Below, piece by piece: positions 14,638 through 22,389 of a DNA stretch of 23,501 bases; the first letter of the stretch is position 1, and the number at the start of each line of letters is the position of its first letter. The translations under genes were made by a program, and so were the position numbers. Below the pieces are notes generated by a model. It saw only the letters and a program-made list of their open reading frames with translations. It was not told the DNA's origin and searched no databases. This DNA comes from JAAYLC01 sp964636665 (GTDB lineage Bacteria; Bacteroidota; Bacteroidia; Flavobacteriales; Flavobacteriaceae). The stretch covers positions 1-23,501 of the forward strand of contig CAZWVT010000028.1 in NCBI GenBank assembly GCA_964636665.1. The letters run 5' to 3'.

Positions 14638-15726
14638 TTGAAAAAAGATTCTTCACATAGCGCACTGAATGAAAAAAAAGGAGTTGATCAGCCGAATTCA
14701 TTAAATGAAAAACTCGTCGGTAAATTAAAAAAACGCCGAAAATCCTTTACTGTATCAGAAATGATTTCCGAAATCATCAAAGGAAATCAAGTGATGCTCA
14801 GCCGTGCTATTACCTTGACTGAAAGCAATGCAGAAAAGCATCAGGACAAAGCGAGGGAACTAATTGAAAAAGCACTCTCCTACGCCAAGCCTTCCGTTCG
14901 TATCGGAATTACAGGCGTTCCGGGCGTGGGAAAAAGTACATTTATTGAAAGTTTTGGGATGCATCTGGTTTCTCTGGGTAAAAAAGTTGCTGTATTAGCT
15001 GTGGATCCGAGCAGCAGTATCAGTCGTGGCAGTATTTTGGGTGATAAAACACGAATGGAATCTTTAGTCAAAGAACCTCATGCTTTTATCCGTCCTTCTG
15101 CCAGTGGAACCTCTTTAGGCGGTGTGGCTCAGAAAACGCGTGAAACCATCGCTCTGTGTGAAGCCGCCGGATTTGATGTCATTATTGTTGAAACAGTCGG
15201 TGTGGGTCAAAGTGAAACGGTGGTTCATTCGATGACGGACTTTTTTCTGTTGCTTAAATTAGCCGGCGCCGGAGATGAACTTCAAGGCATCAAAAGAGGG
15301 ATTATGGAAATGGCAGATTGCATTGTCATCAATAAAGCCGATGGCGAAAACAAAAAAGCAGCACAACTTGCCAAAAACGAATTTTCACGAGCTTTGCGCT
15401 TATTCCCTCATAAAGAAAACGGATGGACTCCAAAAGTATTGAAAGCAAGCGCCTTAAGAAATGAAGGCATTGAAGAGATTTGGGAACTGATTTCAGAATA
15501 TGTCGACTTGGTTCAATCCAATCATTTTTTTCAACATAAAAGGCAGGAGCAAAACAAATATTGGCTCAAACAAACCATTGACGAGCATTTGAAACGGATG
15601 TTTTATGACAATCCGAAAATCAAAGCCGAAATGGAAATTCAGCTTCATAAAATAGAAAAAAACCGAACCTCTCCATTTGAAGCTGCTCGGCTTTTAATTG
15701 ATTTATTTGAAAAAAGAAAAGATTAA
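14638..15726 (+). CDS. meaB: MeaB-type GTPase, methylmalonyl-CoA mutase chaperone
   Basis: MeaB loads and protects the adenosylcobalamin cofactor of methylmalonyl-CoA mutase. The 362 residues show P-loop GITGVPGVGKST (90-101), AVDPSSSISRGSILGDKTRM (121-140), ETVGVGQSE (185-193), LAGAGDELQGIKRGI and the guanine-specific NKAD (232-235), followed by a C-terminal helical dimerisation part. The start is a TTG: there is no ATG until Met42, but the preceding SALNEKKGV and LKKRRKS blocks look like the normal N-terminus of flavobacterial homologues, so TTG is preferred. Because IcmF carries its own G-domain, this separate MeaB implies a classical methylmalonyl-CoA mutase elsewhere in the genome. The ArgK name used for relatives reflects an older, doubtful arginine-kinase claim. 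Confidence 0.93.
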   Translation: MKKDSSHSALNEKKGVDQPNSLNEKLVGKLKKRRKSFTVSEMISEIIKGNQVMLSRAITLTESNAEKHQDKARELIEKALSYAKPSVRIGITGVPGVGKSTFIESFGMHLVSLGKKVAVLAVDPSSSISRGSILGDKTRMESLVKEPHAFIRPSASGTSLGGVAQKTRETIALCEAAGFDVIIVETVGVGQSETVVHSMTDFFLLLKLAGAGDELQGIKRGIMEMADCIVINKADGENKKAAQLAKNEFSRALRLFPHKENGWTPKVLKASALRNEGIEEIWELISEYVDLVQSNHFFQHKRQEQNKYWLKQTIDEHLKRMFYDNPKIKAEMEIQLHKIEKNRTSPFEAARLLIDLFEKRKD

Positions 15727-15744
15727 CTTTTGATTTTTAAACGT

Positions 15745-16317
15745 TTAGTTTTTCTTGTCATTACGTTTTACGTATTGTTTTACGTATTCGCCTTTTGAAC
15801 TTCCGTGGTCAAAATTTCCCCATTTCACGAAAAAACGACTGTTCTTACGGGCTTCTTCATTCGGCACCCCCTCATATTCCATTCGGTAAATTGTTGAAAA
15901 TAGCACCGCTCTCCCCTCTCCGTGATGACAGTGAATCAATACGGGATAATTGAGGTCGTCATCCATTACTTCGAAAAAACGATTTAAGGTTTCCTCATCA
16001 GGAATTTGTTCAGAGCCAATGTTGTAATATTGAATATTTCCCATTTTATCCAACGCTTCTTTCTCAGCTAACAATTCTTCAGGAACTTCCGGATTGTTTA
16101 CCAAGTCATCCGTTCCGGGAAAACGTAAATCGATAACCGTTTTAATTCCGTGTTTTTCGATATAAGAAGGAAGTTTTTCAGGTGGAATGGCTCCGGAGCG
16201 ATATACTTTGTTCTCTGAAACTTCTTTAAAATTGTAGTTGATGTTCGTGTCATAAACATATTTGCCTACGCCCAATAAAATTAGGGATGCAAGAACAATT
16301 AATACTGTTTTTTTCAT
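15745..16317 (-). CDS. Membrane-anchored Cys-X5-Arg phosphatase (dual-specificity/Siw14-like)
   Basis: The 190-residue protein has a hydrophobic N-terminal anchor or signal (TVLIVLASLILLGVGKYVY, 4-22) and then a phosphatase domain: KVYRSGAIPPEKL (37-49), GIKTVIDLRF (57-66), and the catalytic signature H129-C130-HHGEG-R136, i.e. HC-X5-R. The VYRSG...VIDLR opening is typical of dual-specificity and Siw14-type enzymes that act on phosphoproteins, phosphoinositides or inositol pyrophosphates. With the anchor, the active domain is expected on the periplasmic side, where the substrate might be a lipid- or glycan-linked phosphate. It is the second gene of a minus-strand pair, 10 bases after the LTA-synthase-like gene, suggesting joint work on an envelope polymer. 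Substrate not determinable. A palindrome (TAAACGTTTA, 15738-15747) covers its stop. Confidence 0.82.
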   Translation of the reverse strand: MKKTVLIVLASLILLGVGKYVYDTNINYNFKEVSENKVYRSGAIPPEKLPSYIEKHGIKTVIDLRFPGTDDLVNNPEVPEELLAEKEALDKMGNIQYYNIGSEQIPDEETLNRFFEVMDDDLNYPVLIHCHHGEGRAVLFSTIYRMEYEGVPNEEARKNSRFFVKWGNFDHGSSKGEYVKQYVKRNDKKN

Positions 16318-16327
16318 AAGGTTGGTT

Positions 16328-18253
16328 TTATAATTTTTGGTCGATTATTCTTTCAAAGTAATCTTGGAGAAAAGCTTTACAAAACAATTCCATCTCGTCC
16401 ATTTCCGAATTTCTTTCCGAAATCAAGTTTTTGGTCAGTCCTTTATCGCTAATTTCATAAAATCCTATGGCTTTTTCTCCATCGAATAGGCAAATATAGT
16501 TTTCTCTTTGTAATTGATAGTAATCAATTCCGTTAAAAACGAAAGGTTTAACAGATTCTGACATCAAACTTCGCCCCCAACTCCTAAAAGGCTTGTCATA
16601 GCCTATCAACTCCAAAATGGTAGGATAAATGTCAATTTGCTGTGCCAAATCCCGATTTTCACCGATTAATGAGCCATCCGGAGTATAAATTAAAATCGGC
16701 ACTGCCCCTCTGTTGATCGCTTGTCCATAATAATCTGTATAATGGATTTGATTGCCGTGATCGGCTGTAATGACAAAAATCGTATTCTCAAACCAAGGCT
16801 CGTTTTTTGCGACTTCAAAGAATTTTTTAAACGCATAATCCGTATATCCTACCACTTGGTGCATCGGCACATAACCTTTGGGAAACTTTCCTTCGTATTC
16901 CTTGGGAACCACATAAGGTTCGTGAGAAGAAACCGTAAACATCGTACTGAAAAACGGGCTCTTTTTTTGATTAAGCGTTTCTCTCATAAATTGAAAAAAC
17001 GGTTCGTCCCAGATTCCCCATGAACCATCAAAATCCGCATTGTTCCCGTATTCTTCCATTCCGTAATAATGGTCAAATCCGAGGATGTTCGAAAACCCTA
17101 AGAATCCCATTGAACCGTTTGGCGCACCGTGGAAAAAAGAAGTGTCATAGCCCATTTCTTGCGTTGCCGAAACCAGCGATTGTATGTCTTGCTTTGAATA
17201 GGGTGATGAAGTAAACGCATCTTTAAAAGAAGGAATTCCTGCCAGAATAGAAGACATTCCATGGATGGATTTGCTCCCGTTCGAATAGGCGTTAGAAAAA
17301 ATCAGACTTTGTTGCGCCAAGGAGTCTAAAAAAGGCGTGAATCCTTCGTAATTGGAGATATTCGAATGCTTGTTGAAAGCGCCCCAGTATTCCCGTCCAA
17401 AACTTTCCACAATAAACAAGACGATATTGGGATTTGATTTAGAAGCAGCTTGATACTGTTTTATGGGAGTCAACAATTCATTTACCTGTCCTTCCGGTAC
17501 GTGATAAGGAACTTTTTGAAAAGAATTTGAGTTAAATGTTCGAATGAATGAAAACGGTGTATTTAAAACAATATCAGAATGTTCTATTCTTTTTACATGT
17601 CTGCTTGCATCCACCATATTGATGGGTCGCGTGGTCTTTTTAAAATCGCCGCCACGGATTCCACCCACCACCAAAGTTCCGATAATTCCGATTCCTAAAA
17701 GCGAAAAAAGAAGGTAAGGAATAGGGCGAATTGGATTTTTTGGAGGCATTACTTTTACTTTTTTATAGCAATAAATCCATAAGAAAGCCATCACAAAAAA
17801 CAACAGATAAACGTGCCAATAGCTGACCATAAACCTGAAGAACATATTGAATCCGTTGGATTCATTTTTAAGCACATCCCATACTACAAGCGTCGTCCGG
17901 ACGTAGGTATATTTGTAATAAATAAAATCGACGAAGTTCAGGGCGTAACCGATTAGATTAAAAGTAAAATAAACGTAAAACAAGAACTGCTGATAATTTC
18001 TGGTCGCGTTTATAAACAGCGGTAAAATTGAAAAAAGAATAAAGACCGAATTCAAATACAGAATAGCGGTAGTATCAAAAGCCAATCCATGATATGACAA
18101 CCTGAAAAATTCACCGGCCCTGTCAATATTCAACACGCTTTTATTGTAGAGTACAAACAACAACCTTGCTATAAAATAGAATACATAAGCCAAAAACAAC
18201 CTATATGCTAAGGCAGCATATTCGTTAACCCTGATAAATTTTTTTATATTCAT
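16328..18253 (-). CDS. LTA synthase-family sulfatase-fold membrane phosphotransferase
   Basis: With the start chosen here the protein is 641 residues: about five N-terminal membrane segments (to about residue 200), a linker, and a periplasmic alkaline phosphatase-like domain. Metal and catalytic residues match the LtaS layout: VLFIVESFG with Glu283, the nucleophile region SNGSKSIHGMSS with Ser329 (LtaS has Thr), SSHEPY with His444, and VITADHGNQ with Asp498 and His499. Such enzymes transfer phosphoglycerol or phosphoethanolamine from lipids to envelope acceptors. Gram-negative Bacteroidota lack classical lipoteichoic acid, so the acceptor is probably a glycolipid or polysaccharide (inference). 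The frame is open to 18334, but the first 27 extra residues contain the likely promoter, and MNIKKFIRV fits a start. It forms an operon with the phosphatase. Confidence 0.88.
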   Translation of the reverse strand: MNIKKFIRVNEYAALAYRLFLAYVFYFIARLLFVLYNKSVLNIDRAGEFFRLSYHGLAFDTTAILYLNSVFILFSILPLFINATRNYQQFLFYVYFTFNLIGYALNFVDFIYYKYTYVRTTLVVWDVLKNESNGFNMFFRFMVSYWHVYLLFFVMAFLWIYCYKKVKVMPPKNPIRPIPYLLFSLLGIGIIGTLVVGGIRGGDFKKTTRPINMVDASRHVKRIEHSDIVLNTPFSFIRTFNSNSFQKVPYHVPEGQVNELLTPIKQYQAASKSNPNIVLFIVESFGREYWGAFNKHSNISNYEGFTPFLDSLAQQSLIFSNAYSNGSKSIHGMSSILAGIPSFKDAFTSSPYSKQDIQSLVSATQEMGYDTSFFHGAPNGSMGFLGFSNILGFDHYYGMEEYGNNADFDGSWGIWDEPFFQFMRETLNQKKSPFFSTMFTVSSHEPYVVPKEYEGKFPKGYVPMHQVVGYTDYAFKKFFEVAKNEPWFENTIFVITADHGNQIHYTDYYGQAINRGAVPILIYTPDGSLIGENRDLAQQIDIYPTILELIGYDKPFRSWGRSLMSESVKPFVFNGIDYYQLQRENYICLFDGEKAIGFYEISDKGLTKNLISERNSEMDEMELFCKAFLQDYFERIIDQKL

Positions 18254-18275
18254 TACTGATGAAGAAAATCGGGCT

Positions 18276-18283
18276 CGAAAGTA
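18276..18283 (-). promoter_or_regulatory. Candidate -7 element for the LTA synthase-like gene
   Basis: The minus strand reads TACTTTCG (one mismatch from TAnnTTTG) with a TTG 23 bases upstream, and about 23 bases before the ATG at 18253. It supports that ATG over the longer frame beginning at 18334. Confidence 0.3.
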
Positions 18284-18376
18284 CGCATTTTTTAGAATAT
18301 GAAATCCAACATAAATGAATCGCTTCAATGTCAAAGCGTCAAGAATGTCTTATTTTTACAAACATTATAAGATATT

Positions 18377-19090
18377 ATGCCCGATTTCACTATCATAATT
18401 CCTGTTTACAACGAAGCAGAAAACTTATTTCCACTGCATACATTGCTCATTAAATTCATGGATAAATGCAGTTTAAAAACTTCCGTTCTTTTTGTAAATG
18501 ACGGCTCTACCGATGAAAGTCAACAACGAATTGAAACTATTTGCAAACAAAATCCGACTTTTAAATTTATCGTATTAAAAGAAAACAAAGGACTCTCTGC
18601 GGCTTTGAAAGCAGGTTTCGACACTGTTGAAAGTGAATGGGTTGGATATATGGACAGCGATTTACAAGTAGTTCCCGAGGATTTCAACTTATTGCTTCCC
18701 CATCGGTTTGAATTTGCATTGGTTACCGGAATTCGCAACAATCGCAAAGACAGCATCGTAAAAAGAGCCTCATCTTGGATAGCCAACAACTTCCGGCGGA
18801 TGTTTACCAAGGATGGCGTAAAAGATTCAACCTGTCCGCTAAAGGTGATACAGACTTCGTATGCCAAAAAACTACCGATGTTTCATGGAATGCATCGATT
18901 TATTCCGGCTTTAATTCAGTTGGAAAATGGAAAAATCAAACAAGTGTCCATCAATCATTATCCGAGAATGTATGGAAAGCCTAAATACGGTATCCGAAAT
19001 CGGTTGTTTCAGGGAATTATCGCTTGTTTTGTGTTCTTGTGGATCAAGCGAAACTATATCTCTTATTCGATAAAATCTAAGTCGGTCTGA
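18377..19090 (+). CDS. Family 2 glycosyltransferase (dolichyl-phosphate mannose synthase-like)
   Basis: This 237-residue GT-A fold enzyme has the opening TIIIPVYNEAENL (5-17), LFVNDGSTDES (38-48), NKGLSAALKAGF (70-81) and the metal-binding YMDSDLQ (D93, D95), then a QVVPEDF block typical of DPM1/ArnC-type enzymes that charge polyprenyl phosphate with a sugar. It has a possible hydrophobic helix near the C-terminus (IIACFVFLWI) but lacks the two clear membrane helices of GtrB/ArnC proteins. It is likely to act at the inner face of the cytoplasmic membrane. It is divergent from the LTA synthase-like gene, and its 3' end overlaps the convergent PAP2 gene by 14 bases, making it part of an envelope-glycan neighbourhood. 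The sugar and acceptor are unknown. Confidence 0.9.
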   Translation: MPDFTIIIPVYNEAENLFPLHTLLIKFMDKCSLKTSVLFVNDGSTDESQQRIETICKQNPTFKFIVLKENKGLSAALKAGFDTVESEWVGYMDSDLQVVPEDFNLLLPHRFEFALVTGIRNNRKDSIVKRASSWIANNFRRMFTKDGVKDSTCPLKVIQTSYAKKLPMFHGMHRFIPALIQLENGKIKQVSINHYPRMYGKPKYGIRNRLFQGIIACFVFLWIKRNYISYSIKSKSV

Positions 19091-19673
19091 CAGGAATTTT
19101 CCCTTCTTTTAATAGTTTCCGTCGCGCCCAAATTTGCAAGCGATAAAAAATCCAACCGATTAAAACCCCAATCACAAAACCGGTTAGCACATCGGAAGGA
19201 TAATGTACGCCCAAATAAATGCGTGAATAACCGACGACTAAAGACCAAATAACAAGAATCAGAGGCAGTTTTTTGTACCAAGGTTTCAGGCTCAAGCCTA
19301 TAAAAATAGCCGCAGCCATCGAGCTTGCCGCATGCGCTGAAAAATATCCGTAACGTCCGCAATTTTTTGCAACAAACCGCATCACTTCCGTCATTCCGGC
19401 AGATTCTTGACAAGGTCGCGGTCGTTTGAAACCGTGTTTAAAAAGATTGGCCAGCTGATCGGTGGCAGTAATCATCAAAGCGACAGCAACTAAAATAACA
19501 AGCGTTCCCTTCCATCCATAATGACGATAGATGAGAATCAACATCAATACATACAACGGTAGCGCTGATAATTTATGCGTAATAAAAAGCCACACTCCAT
19601 CCCATCTTTCACCTCCCAATGTATTCAAATACAGAAATATATCCTTATCTAATTGAAGTATCTGTTCCAGCAT
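19077..19673 (-). CDS. PAP2-family membrane phosphatase
   Basis: The 198-residue integral membrane enzyme removes phosphate from lipid or polyprenyl phosphates. The three PAP2 motifs are visible: K79-X6-R86-P87 (in KHGFKRPRP), S112-A-H114-A for the second (a SAHA variant of the usual SGH; similar SSHA forms are common in Bacteroidota) and S150-R151-X5-H157-X3-D161 (SRIYLGVHYPSD). About five or six membrane helices surround them. It is the third gene of a minus-strand run after the MATE exporter and the 75-residue gene (gap 14 bases). It could recycle undecaprenyl pyrophosphate or dephosphorylate phosphatidylglycerol phosphate or lipid A; the sequence does not decide. The C-terminal tail is basic. 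Confidence 0.93.
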   Translation of the reverse strand: MLEQILQLDKDIFLYLNTLGGERWDGVWLFITHKLSALPLYVLMLILIYRHYGWKGTLVILVAVALMITATDQLANLFKHGFKRPRPCQESAGMTEVMRFVAKNCGRYGYFSAHAASSMAAAIFIGLSLKPWYKKLPLILVIWSLVVGYSRIYLGVHYPSDVLTGFVIGVLIGWIFYRLQIWARRKLLKEGKIPVRPT

Positions 19674-19687
19674 AGTTGTAAAGATTC

Positions 19688-19915
19688 TTAATCTTCGTAC
19701 TGATTAATTTCGCGTTCATAAAACGCAAAAGCCTGCTCAAAAAGATTTTCTGCTTCTTCTTCCAGATCTGCTAAATCTTCTTTATCAAATTCCTCCAACC
19801 ACTCCACTTCATCTGTTTCCACATTGATGATAAATCGGGGAAATTCTGTGTGAACAATATACAAGGCATGGGGAAAATCACTGTTATCTCCCAATATAAA
19901 TTTAGGCAGTTCCAT
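19688..19915 (-). CDS. Small acidic hypothetical protein
   Basis: This 75-residue, strongly acidic protein has an N-terminal half that reads as beta strands (PKFILGDNSDFPHALYIVHTE, FPRFIINVETDEVEW) and a C-terminal half that is one acidic helix (DKEDLADLEEEAENLFEQAFAFYEREI). I recognise it as the kind of short conserved protein seen in flavobacterial genomes but know no function. It lies 11 bases after the MATE gene and 14 bases before the PAP2 gene, so it is translated within an operon, which supports it being real. Confidence 0.75.
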   Translation of the reverse strand: MELPKFILGDNSDFPHALYIVHTEFPRFIINVETDEVEWLEEFDKEDLADLEEEAENLFEQAFAFYEREINQYED

Positions 19916-19926
19916 GGGCGTGTTTT

Positions 19927-21306
19927 TTAAATATGTTGAACTCTTATTAATTTTTTTGAAAGGTAATTAAATCTCCAGAATAACATAATTGCACTTGCGG
20001 AAAGTCCGGCTAACAATCCAATCCAAATTCCGCTGCTCGCCAAATCCGTTTTCATACTCAGGTAATAGGAAATTGGAAAACCAATCACCCAATAAGCGAC
20101 TAATGTCATGTACATCGGGATTTTCACATCCTGCATTCCTCTTAATGCCCCTAATGCGACCACCTGCAAACTGTCCGTAAATTGGAAAATCGCTGCAATG
20201 ATGAGCAATTGAGAAGCTAAAGTTACCACCTCCAAATTATCAGCAAACAATTCGGGATTGTTAAAATCCAAAAATATCTTCGGCAAACTTTCATTGAACA
20301 AGATAAACCCTCCTGCAAATACCAAAGAAAGTACAGTTGTCAGCATAAAAACAGAAATAGCGATTCGTCTTAGTTCCATATAATTTCTCAATCCCTTTTG
20401 GTTGCCTACTCGAATGGTTGCCACCACACTAAAGCCTTGAGCAACCATAAAAGTCATAGATGCCAAATTTAAAGCAATTTGATTGGCTGCCTGCGGATTT
20501 TTTCCCAAAATTCCGGAAAGCCATACGGCAGAAGTGAATATTCCCACTTCAAAAAACATTTGTAATGCCGATGGAAATCCGAGGTTCAGGATTTTTTTCA
20601 ACACCTGCGGACTCAGGGTAAAGATGCGAATCCGAGTGACAAAAAAACGGGAAATTTCGTGTTTATAAAGCATATACCATAAATATCCCATCATCATAAT
20701 GCGTGAAGCCAAGGTACCAATAGCCGCTCCTACAACACCTAGAGCCGGCGCTCCAAATTTTCCAAAAATGAAAATATAATTGAGTAGGATATTGACCAAA
20801 TTGGCAATAATCGTCGCATACATTGGATATTTGGTCATCGACATGCCGTCGCTAAACTGCTTGAATGCTTGAAATATAATCAAAGGAATCAAGGAAGCTG
20901 CCACCAATGTCAAGTAAGGCATGGCAAGTTCAACCACTTCGGGCGGTTGCTGCATATTTCTCATCAGCGGTCTGGCAAGCATCAATAAACCGAAAAGTAC
21001 AATCCCCATTACGATGCACAGAAACAGTCCATGTTTAAATGCCGATTTTCCCTTCAGTTTGTTTTTCTCCCCATCAGCTTCGGCTACCAAAGGCGTGATG
21101 GCTACGGAAAATCCGACTCCGATTGACATGGCGACAAACATAAAACTGTTTCCAAGGGATACTGCGGCCAATTCTGCACTTCCCAACTGTCCGACCATGA
21201 TGTTGTCAATTAAAGCAACAACCTGATGTCCTAATAACCCTAATATAATCGGGATGGCGAGTTTGGTATTAAACTTAAATTCCCGTGCGTAATTTTTTAA
21301 CAACAC
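19927..21306 (-). CDS. MATE family multidrug/sodium or proton antiporter
   Basis: This 459-residue protein has about twelve hydrophobic segments in two homologous halves, the MATE (NorM-type) architecture. The first half contains IPIILGLLGHQVVALIDNIMVGQLG and AELAAVSLGNSFMF; the second, GFPSALQMFFEVGIF and NQIALNLASMTFMVAQGFSVVATIRVGN, both family signatures. It should export cationic drugs or metabolites using a Na+ or H+ gradient. The start codon at 21304-21306 is GTG, with a TTG immediately after it; no ATG is available upstream, and the -7 element at 21327-21334 sits at a fitting distance. It is the first gene of a three-gene minus-strand run with the acidic protein and the PAP2 phosphatase. 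Confidence 0.94.
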   Translation of the reverse strand: MLLKNYAREFKFNTKLAIPIILGLLGHQVVALIDNIMVGQLGSAELAAVSLGNSFMFVAMSIGVGFSVAITPLVAEADGEKNKLKGKSAFKHGLFLCIVMGIVLFGLLMLARPLMRNMQQPPEVVELAMPYLTLVAASLIPLIIFQAFKQFSDGMSMTKYPMYATIIANLVNILLNYIFIFGKFGAPALGVVGAAIGTLASRIMMMGYLWYMLYKHEISRFFVTRIRIFTLSPQVLKKILNLGFPSALQMFFEVGIFTSAVWLSGILGKNPQAANQIALNLASMTFMVAQGFSVVATIRVGNQKGLRNYMELRRIAISVFMLTTVLSLVFAGGFILFNESLPKIFLDFNNPELFADNLEVVTLASQLLIIAAIFQFTDSLQVVALGALRGMQDVKIPMYMTLVAYWVIGFPISYYLSMKTDLASSGIWIGLLAGLSASAIMLFWRFNYLSKKLIRVQHI

Positions 21307-21326
21307 TTCTTTTGAAAATTATCGTG

Positions 21327-21334
21327 CAAAGATA
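21327..21334 (-). promoter_or_regulatory. Candidate -7 element for the MATE operon
   Basis: The minus strand reads TATCTTTG, a perfect TAnnTTTG match, 21 bases before the GTG start. No clear TTG at the usual -33 distance. Confidence 0.4.
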
Positions 21335-21452
21335 CTTCTTTCGGCAATGCTGCATGAGGATTTTAAAGATTGAATAACATATAATGATGATACTCGAATC
21401 TGTTTTGACTTAATAAATAAAAATCCCAAAAGTCGGAATGACAAACTTCTCG

Positions 21453-21460
21453 TATTTTTG
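21453..21460 (+). promoter_or_regulatory. Candidate -7 element for the AAA ATPase gene
   Basis: TATTTTTG, a perfect TAnnTTTG match, is 18 bases before the ATG at 21479. The frame is open further upstream (TTG at 21458), but that lies inside this element, so the ATG at 21479 is preferred as the start. Confidence 0.45.
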
Positions 21461-21478
21461 CCTCTTAATTATCTATTT

Positions 21479-22198
21479 ATGGCTGTTTCAGATTATTTGC
21501 TCGATCCACAAGAATGCAAAATCCCACTTGAAGAAATTCATCTCAGTTCCGAGAATAAAAATGCACTTTCCCAATTGCTTAAAGAATTTAAACATGCTTC
21601 GTTATTAAGCAATTACGACTTGCCAATTGACAATAAGATATTCCTTTTCGGCCATACGGGTTGCGGAAAAACAACTACCGCACGTGCTATTGCGCATGCT
21701 TTGAATAAGAAAATATTGGTTGTAGATTTGAGCAGCGTTGTTTCCTCAAAACTCGGTGAAACAGCAAAAAACATGGCCGATGTATTTCGCAAAGCCATTC
21801 GCGAAAAAGCGGTTCTTTTCTTAGATGAGTTTGACGCTGTCAGTAGCATGCGGCAGTTTGAAGACAACGATTCCAGAGAAATGAAACGACTCGTGAATTC
21901 GATAATCCAACTAATCGATGAAATTCCCCAAGATACGCTCTTAATTGCCGCTACCAATCATTCGGCAGTTGTGGATTCCGCTATTTTGCGCAGGTTTCAG
22001 TTAAAATTGCGCTTTGACCTCCCTACCCAAGAAGAACTCGATACTTATTACGACAATTTACTCAAGCGTTTTCCTGAAAAATACCGAAACATCTCCCGTA
22101 AGTATGCAATATCCTATGCCGAAGCTAAAGATGATGCTTACAAAGCTGTGAAAATGCAGATTATTGATGAGATAGACGATATGCGTGATAATGTTTGA
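21479..22198 (+). CDS. Small single-domain AAA+ ATPase
   Basis: The product is 239 residues. It has the complete classical AAA core: Walker A GHTGCGKTT, a pore-loop-like stretch after VDLSSVVSSKLGET, Walker B VLFLDEFDAV, sensor 1 LIAATN and the arginine pair ILRRF for the neighbouring subunit. There is almost no N-terminal adaptor domain (about 35 residues) and only a short helical C-terminus ending DEIDDMRDNV. It resembles the core of FtsH/spastin-type unfoldases but has no protease or membrane part, so it should rely on a partner for targets. No partner is adjacent: the flanking genes are a divergent MATE operon and an unrelated esterase. Its specific role is unknown. Confidence 0.85.
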   Translation: MAVSDYLLDPQECKIPLEEIHLSSENKNALSQLLKEFKHASLLSNYDLPIDNKIFLFGHTGCGKTTTARAIAHALNKKILVVDLSSVVSSKLGETAKNMADVFRKAIREKAVLFLDEFDAVSSMRQFEDNDSREMKRLVNSIIQLIDEIPQDTLLIAATNHSAVVDSAILRRFQLKLRFDLPTQEELDTYYDNLLKRFPEKYRNISRKYAISYAEAKDDAYKAVKMQIIDEIDDMRDNV

Positions 22199-22389
22199 AA
22201 TGACGTATGACTGTAAGACTTAGGACATAAGACTAAAACTTTTCTGCTTTGCTTGAACCCATTGATAAAATATAAACTTGTTGGTCAGAATCCTTAGTAG
22301 AAATATTTACAAGCGGTCTTTAACAATAATTGTGATTTTTTAATTTTCGTTAAAAATATCTTTATATTTAGCGCACTAAATTTCGCATT

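Noticed and set aside
18254..18334. N-terminal extension of the LTA synthase-like protein
   Set aside because: The extra 27 residues include a promoter-like element and do not resemble the family N-terminus; the ATG at 18253 is preferred.
19332..19343. PAP2 second motif reads SAHA instead of SGH, considered as a sign of inactivation
   Set aside because: The catalytic His is kept, and SSHA/SAHA-like variants are common in Bacteroidota members.
22213..22234. Repeated AAGACT in the gap before the esterase gene
   Set aside because: Two 6-base copies only; no larger repeat or structure around them.
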